Part shown: positions 18,594 through 26,261 of the stretch, in pieces
Layout of the letters: each line of letters opens with the position of its first letter
Position numbering within the stretch: the first letter of the stretch is position 1
Source of the DNA: JACOMS01 sp051252005
GTDB taxonomy: Bacteria > Pseudomonadota > Alphaproteobacteria > Caulobacterales > Maricaulaceae
Assembly (NCBI GenBank): GCA_051252005.1
Contig: JBPOEZ010000002.1
Location: 1-64,000, forward strand
Direction: 5' to 3'
DNA length: 64,000 nt
Translations under genes and position numbers: made by a program
The notes under the pieces: model-generated
What the model saw: only the letters and a program-made list of their open reading frames with translations
Told to the model about the DNA's origin: nothing
Databases searched by the model: none

Positions 18594-19028
18594 ATGCGTT
18601 ATACGGTTAAAGCCCCTTGGTGGTTTTGGGCCATCCTAACTGTCTTAGTTTTATGGGCGATTATCGGCGCCTATTTTTACTGGATAGACCGGACATTGCC
18701 GGATGCTGACTATGCAAAGCTTTACGGCCCTGACCTTTTAGAGATGCATCACCGCGTCCCGCTCTGGGCCACCGCAAGTTACGCCGTCGGCGTTTGGGGC
18801 GGTGTTTTGGGGTGCCTAGCTTTACTGTTTAAGCAAAAATGGGCGGTCCCCATTTATAAGCTCTCATTTATGGGCGCGCTGCTCGCGTGGGGCTGGAACA
18901 TTATGGACGAGACCGGACGCGCAAGCTTAGCCGATGGCGGCTGGGTTATGTTAGTCATCGTACTTGCCCTCTGTCTTTTTCAAATCTGGTTTGCCAAAAA
19001 AATGACCGCTAAGGGCATCATAGCTTAA
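18594..19028 (+). CDS. Small four-helix membrane protein, paralogue of the previous gene
   Basis: A 144-residue membrane protein with four helices. It aligns along its length with the upstream gene: GGVLGCLALLFKQKWA against GGAIGCLGLLLRKKWA, and FQIWFAKKMTAKGIIA against FLVWFARKKIAKGILV. The N-termini also share a PPVLFW/APWWFW-type start. The function is unknown. The 3-bp spacing indicates cotranscription and perhaps a hetero-oligomer. The region between the matched blocks has diverged, so the duplication is not recent. Confidence 0.7.
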   Translation: MRYTVKAPWWFWAILTVLVLWAIIGAYFYWIDRTLPDADYAKLYGPDLLEMHHRVPLWATASYAVGVWGGVLGCLALLFKQKWAVPIYKLSFMGALLAWGWNIMDETGRASLADGGWVMLVIVLALCLFQIWFAKKMTAKGIIA

Positions 19029-19109
19029 ACGCTTTCCAAGACGCCCCCTGTTGACCCTTTGGCTACGCAGGCGTAAGGACAGACAACTTATTTTAAGCAG
19101 GAGATTTCC

Positions 19110-20495
19110 ATGTCTGATACTTATGATCTTGTCATCATTGGCGGCGGCCCCGGCGGCTATAATTGCGCCATCCGCGCCGGACAGCTTGGCCTTAAAGTTG
19201 CCTGTGTTGAAACCCGCAAAACCCTTGGCGGCACATGCCTTAATGTCGGCTGTATTCCGTCCAAAGCGCTACTCCACGCAACCGAAATGTACGAGGCGGC
19301 CGAAAAAGATTTCGCAGGCATGGGCATCAAAGCCACAGTCGAACTAGACCATAAAGGCTTGATGGCGTCCAAAGACAAAACCGTTAAAGGCCTAACGGAC
19401 GGCATTGCTTATCTTTTTAAGAAGAACAAAGTCGACCATATTGAAGGTTTTGGTAAAATCATTGACGCCAACACCGTCGACGTTGACGGCAAAAAACTCG
19501 CCACGAAAAACATCGTCATCGCGACGGGCTCCGAAGTGGCGACACTTCCCGGTGTTGAGATTGACGAAAAACGCATTGTATCCTCGACGGGCGCGTTAGA
19601 ACTTTCTGAAGTTCCTGGCAAACTCCTTGTTATTGGCGGCGGCGTTATTGGCCTAGAACTCGGTTCTGTTTGGAGACGCCTTGGCTCCGAAGTCACCGTG
19701 GTTGAATATCTAGACCACCTGATGCCTGGTATGGACGGCGAAGTGCAAAAAACCGCCGCGCGTATCTTCAAAAAGCAAAAAATGAAGCTCGAACTTGGCC
19801 GTAAAGTCACGGGCATTGAAAAGCTTAAGTCCTCGCTCAAAGTCAAAACCGAAGCCTCTGCTGGCGGCAAAGAAAAAGATCTCGACGCCGATGTGGTGCT
19901 CGTCTGTATTGGCCGCCGCCCGTTCACAAATAACCTTGGCCTCGATAAAGTCGGTGTGACTATGGATAAACGCGGGTTTATTGAGACAGACCATTTCAAG
20001 ACCAATATTGCAGGAATTTGGGCCGTCGGTGATGTAACGCATGGGCCAATGCTCGCGCACAAAGCCGAAGACGAAGGCACAGCCGTCGCCGAGCTTATAG
20101 CAGGCAAAGCGGGACACGTGAATTATGACGTCATTCCAGGCGTAGTCTATACCAACCCTGAGATCGCTAGCGTCGGCAAAACCGAAGAGCAGCTTAAAGA
20201 GGCTGGAACGCCGTACAAATCCGGTAAGTTCCCGTTCACCGCCAATAGCCGCGCCCGCGCAAACCACGCAACGGACGGTTTTGTGAAAATCCTCGCCCAC
20301 GCCGAAACCGACGAAATTCTCGGCGCGCATATGATCGGCGCAGGCGCAGGCGAAATGATCGGCGAAATTTGCGTCGCCATGGAATTTAAGGCCGCAAGCG
20401 AAGACATTGCCCGCACATGTCACGCGCACCCAACAATGTCCGAAGCTATCCGCCAAGCCGCTATGGGCGTCGAAGGCTGGACAATGCAAATGTAG
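19110..20495 (+). CDS. lpdA: Dihydrolipoyl dehydrogenase
   Basis: This E3 flavoprotein reoxidises dihydrolipoamide in 2-oxoacid dehydrogenase complexes or the glycine cleavage system. The FAD motif GGGPGGYNCA is at about residues 11-20, the redox disulfide is GGTCLNVGCIPSK (about 38-50), the NAD motif is GGGVIGLE, and the C-terminal catalytic His-Glu lies in HAHPTMSEA. It has 461 residues and a clear AGGAGA ribosome-binding site. No E1 or E2 gene is adjacent, so which complex it serves cannot be told from here. Confidence 0.97.
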   Translation: MSDTYDLVIIGGGPGGYNCAIRAGQLGLKVACVETRKTLGGTCLNVGCIPSKALLHATEMYEAAEKDFAGMGIKATVELDHKGLMASKDKTVKGLTDGIAYLFKKNKVDHIEGFGKIIDANTVDVDGKKLATKNIVIATGSEVATLPGVEIDEKRIVSSTGALELSEVPGKLLVIGGGVIGLELGSVWRRLGSEVTVVEYLDHLMPGMDGEVQKTAARIFKKQKMKLELGRKVTGIEKLKSSLKVKTEASAGGKEKDLDADVVLVCIGRRPFTNNLGLDKVGVTMDKRGFIETDHFKTNIAGIWAVGDVTHGPMLAHKAEDEGTAVAELIAGKAGHVNYDVIPGVVYTNPEIASVGKTEEQLKEAGTPYKSGKFPFTANSRARANHATDGFVKILAHAETDEILGAHMIGAGAGEMIGEICVAMEFKAASEDIARTCHAHPTMSEAIRQAAMGVEGWTMQM

Positions 20496-20539
20496 GCATC
20501 GGGCTTTTTCCGATCGTCTACTAGCAAGACAGGCATACT

Positions 20540-21388
20540 GTGACGCAGCGCTATATCATGACCACCCAAAGCGCCGATCGCACAGGCATTGTCGCGGCGC
20601 TGACAACGTGCCTTGCCGCGCATGAGGGTTTCATTATGGAGCTCGCGCAATTTGGCACGCCGTCTTCCGAGCGGTTTTATTCGCGCATCGCCTTTAAGAT
20701 GACTCCTGAAACACTGCCAGTTTTTCAAGCGGATCTGGATAAAATCTGCACGCAATGGCAACTCAATACACAGGTTCTGCCCGAGAGCCGCAAAACCAAA
20801 ACGCTCATCATGGTGTCAAAATTTGATCACTGTCTCCGTGATTTGCTTTACCGTCATTCCAATGGCAGTTTGAACATCGACATCACAGCGATTGTGTCCA
20901 ACCATGAGAACGCGCGCGGATTGGCAGATAATGCAGGCCTCCCCTTTCACCACATTCCCGTGACGAAAAGCACCAAGCCCGAAGCCGAACGAGCCTTACG
21001 CGCGCTTATCAAAGATACGGGAACAGAGCTTACCGTTCTTGCCCGTTACATGCAGGTTTTATCAAATGATATGTGCCGTGATTTTTCCGGTAAAATTATC
21101 AACATTCACCATTCATTTTTGCCTAGTTTTAAAGGCGCAAAACCCTATCACCAAGCCTATGAGCGCGGCGTCAAAGTTATTGGCGCAACGGCGCATTATG
21201 TTACCGCCGATCTCGACGAAGGCCCGATCATTGAGCAAACAGTTCAACCCGTCAATCACACCAAAGCCCCAGAGCAGCTCGTCGCAATGGGCCGAGACCT
21301 AGAATCCCTCACCCTCGCCCGCGCCATAAAACTCCACACCGAGCACCGCGCCTTTATCAATGGCCGGAAGACGGTGATTTTGCCTTAA
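20540..21388 (+). CDS. purU: Formyltetrahydrofolate deformylase
   Basis: PurU hydrolyses 10-formyl-THF to formate and THF, balancing one-carbon pools. An N-terminal ACT domain (about residues 1-80, beginning RYIMTTQSADRTGIVAA) precedes a formyl-transferase fold. Its catalytic segment is INIHHSFLPSFKGAKPYHQAYERGVK, in which Asn, His and a downstream Asp (TADLDEGPI) are visible. I keep the GTG start at 20540 because the extra residues match the usual ACT-domain N-terminus. It lies 44 bp after lpdA on the same strand, so cotranscription is possible. Confidence 0.95.
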   Translation: MTQRYIMTTQSADRTGIVAALTTCLAAHEGFIMELAQFGTPSSERFYSRIAFKMTPETLPVFQADLDKICTQWQLNTQVLPESRKTKTLIMVSKFDHCLRDLLYRHSNGSLNIDITAIVSNHENARGLADNAGLPFHHIPVTKSTKPEAERALRALIKDTGTELTVLARYMQVLSNDMCRDFSGKIINIHHSFLPSFKGAKPYHQAYERGVKVIGATAHYVTADLDEGPIIEQTVQPVNHTKAPEQLVAMGRDLESLTLARAIKLHTEHRAFINGRKTVILP

Positions 21389-21587
21389 AGACCTGACGAA
21401 AGAGCCATGCGGCGGCGGCTATTGTTTAGCGCCCAATTTTTATTCATATAAGGCATAAACACATCATGAGCCGTCAATACGGCTTTACTTCCGCATGAAA
21501 ATAGCTTTATTGCGTCGCTCAGAGGGCCGTTATTCTAACGATCCTCATTTTTTTGCATACGCAAATTACACTTATTGGGGACTACTT

Positions 21588-22037
21588 ATGACTAAAAAAC
21601 TTATGATGGCGTTGATCGCCGGAACGGCTTTAACGCTTACGGCTTGTGGCCAAGCAGAAAAAGCCTCTGAAAAAGTTAAAGCATCAGCCGCTGAAGCTGC
21701 TGACAAGACAAAAGACGCTGCGGCAAGCGCAGCTGACAAAGCCAAAGATGCTGCAACCGCAACAGCTGATGCTGCGAAAGACGCTGCAAACGCAACGGCA
21801 GAGGCCGGTTCAGACGCAATGGATAAAGCCGGCGAATTGGCAACCGATGCAAAAGACGCAACTGTTGATGCCGCTGACAAAGCTGGTGATATGGCAAAAG
21901 ACGCGGCTGACAAAGCCGGCGAAGCGGCGGGCGATGCTGCTGATGCTGCAAAAGACGCGGGTTCTGATGCTATGGATAAAGCCAAAGAAATGGCCGACGA
22001 TGCAAAAGAGCACGTTAAATCCGACAAGCCTGAATAG
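21588..22037 (+). CDS. Small lipoprotein with LEA-like helical 11-residue repeats
   Basis: The start is ATG 21588 (MTKKLMMAL, TGGGGA upstream). A lipoprotein signal with lipobox LTAC (Cys near residue 20) is followed by about 125 residues made almost only of Ala, Lys, Asp, Glu, Thr and Met. These form approximate 11-residue repeats of the type AADKAKDAAxx. This pattern is typical of LEA-type or apolipoprotein-like amphipathic helices, often disordered until dried or bound to membranes. A role in envelope stress or desiccation tolerance is an inference. It is followed by a strong terminator. Confidence 0.8.
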   Translation: MTKKLMMALIAGTALTLTACGQAEKASEKVKASAAEAADKTKDAAASAADKAKDAATATADAAKDAANATAEAGSDAMDKAGELATDAKDATVDAADKAGDMAKDAADKAGEAAGDAADAAKDAGSDAMDKAKEMADDAKEHVKSDKPE

Positions 22038-22077
22038 TAAAAATTGAAGCGCGGTTTCGCGCTTTAACAAACTCGAA

Positions 22078-22123
22078 AAGACCCGGAGCCCGAACACAGC
22101 GTTCAGGCTCCGGGTCTTTTTTA
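22078..22123 (+). terminator. Strong rho-independent terminator after the repeat lipoprotein
   Basis: A stem of AGACCCGGAGCC against GGCTCCGGGTCT, extended by GAAC/GTTC near the loop, is followed by six T residues. It ends about 85 bp after the lipoprotein stop. On the minus strand the A-run lets it also act for the decayed phnA remnant side. Confidence 0.9.
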
Positions 22124-22128
22124 TGGGA

Positions 22129-22185
22129 CTAACTCTTCTTCAAAAACGCGCTTGCGAGCACGATCCGGTGTCCATTTACGAGGCA
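22129..22185 (-). pseudogene. Remnant of a second phnA 3' end
   Basis: Translated on the minus strand, this 57-bp patch reads LVNGHRIVLASAFLKKS-stop. The intact phnA ends RVNGQRIVLVSAFLKKS-stop at 22788. The DNA is also similar, including TAACTCTTCTTCAAAAACGCGCT at both sites with few changes. Nothing of phnA is visible further upstream. It looks like the scar of a duplication or of an insertion of the gene between the two copies. Confidence 0.75.
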
Positions 22186-22274
22186 AAAACCATTTTAATT
22201 AAATTTAACGCCTAAAACGGCACATCTAAATCCGGTCGATGCCTTCTGATTTCATCGGCGAAAATGGCGTGGCC

Positions 22275-22757
22275 TCAGTAGAGGTAACTCCAATAAATGC
22301 GGCGACGATCATTTGTTTGCATGTACCAATAACTTGTCGCGGTTGTACCAAACCCGCTAATTTCATCCCATTTGATGCAGGTTCTATTACGGCCTAAAGT
22401 AGGTCCGAACATTTTACAGGCTCCCACAATTTCATCATCCGTCCACGTCACATCATGCACAGATGAGAGGGACGGCGCCATGAAACCCGAAATTGCTGCC
22501 CCCATAAGTGTCAAAAGAATGCCCACAACGGGACCATCATCAAGCAAAGCCACGCTGGCAACTCCGCCTAACATCAGCTAGAGCCCACCTATGATGGTAA
22601 ACCAAGCGCTCAGTTTGCCTGGCGAAATCGTCCCTTGCTGTCCATCAAGATATACGGGTTGGGCGTTTTTCCCGAATTTATAAATCCACCCTGTCGCAGA
22701 GCTTGATACGAAAACAACAACAAGCATACTGAGTGTTTGAATTAAGGCATCAGACAT
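22275..22757 (-). pseudogene. Small membrane protein gene interrupted by an in-frame amber codon
   Basis: From ATG 22757 (behind GGAGTGAATT) the frame runs 59 codons, starting MSDALIQTLSMLVVVF and including YKFGKNAQPVYLDGQQG. It meets TAG at 22578-22580 and then continues open for 101 codons in the same frame (LMLGGVASVALLDDG onward) to a TGA at 22275. The TAG lies inside a hydrophobic helix (IIGGL-stop-LMLGGV), so a TGG (Trp) to TAG change is the simplest origin. The 3' part alone would start at ATG 22574 (99 residues). The function of the parent is unknown. Confidence 0.7.
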
Positions 22758-22787
22758 AATTCACTCCGAGTGTATAATGTTTACCTA

Positions 22788-23315
22788 TTAACTCTTCTTC
22801 AAAAACGCGCTGACCAAGACAATTCTCTGGCCGTTGACGCGGCCTTCAATGTGTTCTGGATTTTCGGTTAGGGTGATGCCTCTTACGGCGGTGCCGCGTT
22901 TGGCGGTGAAGCCTGCGCCTTTTACGGGGAGATCTTTGATGAGGGTGACATTGTCGCCGTTTTGCAAGACCGTCCCGTTACTATCGCGGGTGGGCTCGGA
23001 ATTAACTTCGACAACGCCCGCCTCGGCCCATGCGAGGGTTTCTTCGTCGAGATAAAGCATATCAAGCGCGTCCTGCGCCCAGCTTTGCGCCGATAAACGT
23101 TTCAACGTCCGGTAGGCCGTAACTTGCACCGCAGGGGTTTCGCTCCACATGCTGGTGGTCAGGCATTGCCAATGGCTGGCATCCAAATCGCCGCTTTCCA
23201 TTTGCCCCGAACAGACAGCGCAGGCGGTAATGGACACAGGTTCCGGAGACGCCGGAACGTCGTATAAAGAAAGGCTATCAGTGGCGGCGCAAAGCGCGCA
23301 AGATGTATCGGGCAT
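22788..23315 (-). CDS. phnA: PhnA/YjdM-family zinc-ribbon protein
   Basis: This 175-residue cytoplasmic protein has the PhnA architecture. An N-terminal zinc ribbon carries two CxxC pairs (CALC at about residues 6-9 and CAVC at about 32-35), and a C-terminal KOW-like beta domain carries DSNGTVLQNGDNVTLIKDLPVKG. Despite its name, the family's link to phosphonate use is weak, and the exact biochemical role is unsettled. It stands alone. Its last 16 codons are duplicated about 660 bp downstream (see the remnant). Confidence 0.88.
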   Translation of the reverse strand: MPDTSCALCAATDSLSLYDVPASPEPVSITACAVCSGQMESGDLDASHWQCLTTSMWSETPAVQVTAYRTLKRLSAQSWAQDALDMLYLDEETLAWAEAGVVEVNSEPTRDSNGTVLQNGDNVTLIKDLPVKGAGFTAKRGTAVRGITLTENPEHIEGRVNGQRIVLVSAFLKKS

Positions 23316-23394
23316 GAGGCAAACTTTCGTGAGCGTTGCCTTTAGAAGGATTTTATATTGTCGTCAATAAAGCGGCAACGAAACGGCATTCGCC

Positions 23395-23496
23395 TTATTG
23401 CGCGGCGAGGTCTATGCCCAAAACGCTTTGAAGCGCGGCTAAATAATCGATCCATGCCGCGCGGCCTTTCTTAAGCGCCTTCACAAACCCGGCCAT
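23395..23496 (-). CDS. Possible 33-residue small protein
   Basis: A short frame encodes a 33-residue protein beginning MAGFVKALKKGRAAW and ending LQSVLGIDLAAQ. It reads like a compact amphipathic-helix protein rather than random sequence, and similar tiny conserved proteins occur in alphaproteobacteria as far as I recall. No strong ribosome-binding site precedes it. Otherwise the 268-bp gap between phnA and the aminopeptidase gene is empty. Confidence 0.35.
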   Translation of the reverse strand: MAGFVKALKKGRAAWIDYLAALQSVLGIDLAAQ

Positions 23497-23583
23497 ACTC
23501 AAACCCGGCTTTGACTTTCCCGCTGATAATGATTTAGGGTTAGTAAAAACATCACTATTTCCGCAGACAACAGGACTAAAACT

Positions 23584-25122
23584 ATGCGCATGCTTTCCCT
23601 TACATCTTTGGCTGTTATGACGACGCTCTTAACGGGGCCCTTTGCCAATGCCGCGAACCAATATGAATTTTCCGCTGACTCGCAAACTGCGGCCAAGCAT
23701 ATTGCTATTTTCGTGGATGAGGACGGGACGCTCTCCCCGCTTGCGTTAGCGGCCAACGCCAAAACCGGTGGCCAGCTGGAAGAAACATTACAAGCCGCCG
23801 ACTTTAAAGGCACATTTGGCAAGAGCCTCCGCCTTTACGGAATGGGGCCTTACACATCCATTACCGTCATCGGCAGCGGAGACGAAAAGCTCACAATGCG
23901 TAGCCTTCGCGATCTCGGCGGCTATACGGAACAGGCTAGCCTTAAGAAAAATTCTCTCGCGGTGATGGCGGACGGCCTCAATACGCAACAGCCTGACGCC
24001 AGCGCGCAGATGGCCGCCGGATTTGCCCTGAGCAGTTACGCCTTCGATAAGTATAAGACAGACGCTAAAGACATTGACCGCACTGTGAGCTTTATCTCTG
24101 GCGGCGCGGACGGCTCTCAGAAACTATTCAACGGTGATCTCAAGCACCTTGTAACAGGTGTAGACTTTGCCCGCGATATGGGCACAGAACCCGGCAAGTC
24201 CATGTACCCAGAAGCTTTCGGGCAGCGCGTCAAAGACATGTTTAAAGGCGTTCCGTCCACAAGCGTACAAGTCTTAGGCGTAAGCGATATGAAGCGTTAC
24301 AATATGGGCGCGCTCATGGGCGTCGGCCAAGGCTCTATCCATGACCCCAAACTTGTCATTGTCACCTATAATGGCGGCAAAAGCGGCGAAGCTCCCTTAG
24401 CTCTTGTCGGCAAAGGCATCACCTTTGATACGGGCGGGATCAGTATTAAACCCAATACGAACCAATGGATGATGAAGGCTGACCTGTCAGGCGCGGCGGC
24501 GGTTGCTGGCGCGGTTTACGCAGCCGCTCAGCGCGGCGAGAAAATCAATCTCGTCGGCGTGATGGCTATGGCCGAAAACATGCCTGCCCGCGACGCGATC
24601 CGCCCCGGCGACGTTCTCGAAACGATGAGCGGCAAAACCATCGAAGTTATCTCTACGGACGCAGAAGGCCGGTTAGTGCTCGCCGACGCCGTTCGGTACA
24701 CGCAAGACAAGTTTAATCCGGAACTCTTGCTCGACATTGCAACCCTCACTGGCTCTGCGTCTCGCGCGCTTGGCGATGATTACGCGGCGGTTGTCACCCG
24801 TGACTGGGACATGGCGGAAGCTTTGATGACCCTTGGCAAAGACGCGGGCGAAGACGTTTGGCCTCTCCCTCTCAACGAGGCGCACTTTAAAGCGATTGAA
24901 TCTGACATTGCCGATATTAAAGGCTCTGGCGGCAATCCGGGCGTTAGCATCGGAGCCGCTGTCATTGGCACCTTTATTGATGATGACCAGCCTTGGGTAC
25001 ATCTTGATATCGCCGGCGTTGATTGGCGGTCTAAAAGCACGCCGACAACCCCCAAAGGGCACACTGGATGGGGCGTTCGTTTCATGGACGCACTCGTCCG
25101 CGATACAGCCGCTAAGAAATAA
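23584..25122 (+). CDS. Exported leucyl aminopeptidase-like M17 peptidase
   Basis: The M17 catalytic domain is complete: the metal and catalytic residues Lys277, Asp282, Asp300, Asp359 and Glu361 and Arg363 all sit in GKGITFDTGG, MKADLSG and STDAEGRL (the usual NTDAEGRL with Ser for Asn). Unlike cytoplasmic PepA, it begins with a Sec signal peptide (residues 1-24, ending ANAANQ), so it should remove N-terminal residues from peptides in the periplasm. The length is 512 residues. The next gene, an exported SDR, starts 14 bp downstream, suggesting cotranscription. Confidence 0.93.
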   Translation: MRMLSLTSLAVMTTLLTGPFANAANQYEFSADSQTAAKHIAIFVDEDGTLSPLALAANAKTGGQLEETLQAADFKGTFGKSLRLYGMGPYTSITVIGSGDEKLTMRSLRDLGGYTEQASLKKNSLAVMADGLNTQQPDASAQMAAGFALSSYAFDKYKTDAKDIDRTVSFISGGADGSQKLFNGDLKHLVTGVDFARDMGTEPGKSMYPEAFGQRVKDMFKGVPSTSVQVLGVSDMKRYNMGALMGVGQGSIHDPKLVIVTYNGGKSGEAPLALVGKGITFDTGGISIKPNTNQWMMKADLSGAAAVAGAVYAAAQRGEKINLVGVMAMAENMPARDAIRPGDVLETMSGKTIEVISTDAEGRLVLADAVRYTQDKFNPELLLDIATLTGSASRALGDDYAAVVTRDWDMAEALMTLGKDAGEDVWPLPLNEAHFKAIESDIADIKGSGGNPGVSIGAAVIGTFIDDDQPWVHLDIAGVDWRSKSTPTTPKGHTGWGVRFMDALVRDTAAKK

Positions 25123-25136
25123 TAAGAGAGCGTTTC

Positions 25137-26141
25137 ATGACCAAAGATCTGACACTTAATCGCCGTACCTTAGTCCTCGGCGCGGGGCTTGCCGCAATCG
25201 CGGCGAGCGCCTGCACAGCGAACGCTGAAAAAGACAGCACGGTATCCCCCATTGACCTTACAGGAAAAACCATCCTCATCACCGGTTGTTCCTCGGGGTT
25301 TGGGCGCTTAGGCGCAGAACATTATGCCCGCCTTGGCGCCAAAGTCTTTGCCACTATGCGAAACCTTCCGCGTCCCGAAGCGGACGCCCTCACTGCGCTG
25401 GCTAAGTCCGAGAGCCTCGACATTACCGTGATTGAAATCGACGTCACAAATGATGACCAAGTCACGGCGGGCGTCGCCAAAGCCGAAACGCTGGCCGGCG
25501 GCGCATTAGACGTTTTAATTAATAATGCAGGCATCGCCCTATCCGGCGCGATTGAGGCGCAGGATATGACGGCGACGCAGCTCATTTTCAACACCAACGT
25601 CTTTGGCCCGCAGCGGCTCATCCGCGCCGCCCTTCCGGCCATGCGCGCAGCGGGAGGCGGACAGATCTTTAATGTGACGTCGCAACTCGGCCGCGTGATC
25701 ATTCCCGGCTTTGGTCAATATTCACCGACAAAATTTGCCCTCGAAGCACTATCCGAGCAGCTGGCTTACGAAACCGCACAGCACAATATTGAGGTCACCA
25801 TCATTCAGCCTGGCGGCTACCCTACCAAAATTTGGCAAAACCAAGCCGGAGCCACGGGAGAGCTTAAAGCCCGCCTGACCGATGATCTTCTCACGGCCTA
25901 TCCGCAACTCACGGCTGGCATGGGCAGCACGGGTAACGGCGGCGGCGATAGCGACCCCATGGATATTCCACGCGCCATAGCCAAAACCATCGCTATGCCA
26001 GCCGGCACGCGGCCTCTACGCATAGCCTTGCATCCAAAAGCCCGCCCGCAAGAGGCCATTAACGCCGTCAGCAAACAAACCCAAATCGCAGTTCTTGGCG
26101 CGTCGCCGTACGGCCCTGCAGTGAAGGCCGTTTTGGATTAG
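25137..26141 (+). CDS. Tat-signal lipoprotein short-chain dehydrogenase/reductase
   Basis: A twin-arginine signal (NRRTLVLGAG, Arg9-Arg10) ends in a lipobox ASAC with Cys26. A classical SDR follows: TGCSSGFG nucleotide motif (49-56), NNAG (129-132), catalytic Ser182, Tyr195 and Lys199 (YSPTK). SDRs need NAD(P), which is normally cytoplasmic, so Tat export of the folded, cofactor-loaded protein is the natural reading. The substrate is unknown. It is probably cotranscribed with the exported aminopeptidase. Confidence 0.85.
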   Translation: MTKDLTLNRRTLVLGAGLAAIAASACTANAEKDSTVSPIDLTGKTILITGCSSGFGRLGAEHYARLGAKVFATMRNLPRPEADALTALAKSESLDITVIEIDVTNDDQVTAGVAKAETLAGGALDVLINNAGIALSGAIEAQDMTATQLIFNTNVFGPQRLIRAALPAMRAAGGGQIFNVTSQLGRVIIPGFGQYSPTKFALEALSEQLAYETAQHNIEVTIIQPGGYPTKIWQNQAGATGELKARLTDDLLTAYPQLTAGMGSTGNGGGDSDPMDIPRAIAKTIAMPAGTRPLRIALHPKARPQEAINAVSKQTQIAVLGASPYGPAVKAVLD

Positions 26142-26261
26142 AGCTTAATTGGCCCCTCTGCCCTGCTTCACATAAATCTCAACTGGACTTTCCGTTCCCC
26201 CCTTTACACGAGCGCGTAAAAGAGGAACACTGTGGTTAGCAAAGAAGTCAGGGAATAAATC

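Noticed and set aside
20498..20520. Hairpin after lpdA (ATCGG-GCTTTTT-CCGAT) as a terminator
   Set aside because: The stem is only 5 bp and the T-run is in the loop, not after the stem. purU follows closely and may be cotranscribed.
22578..22580. Amber (TAG) recoding to explain the interrupted membrane gene and the GPP34 remnant
   Set aside because: Several intact genes end at TAG (ttcA, the Tat SDR, the P450, the thiE-like gene), so TAG works as a stop. The GPP34 gene also has frame changes, so decay is the better explanation.
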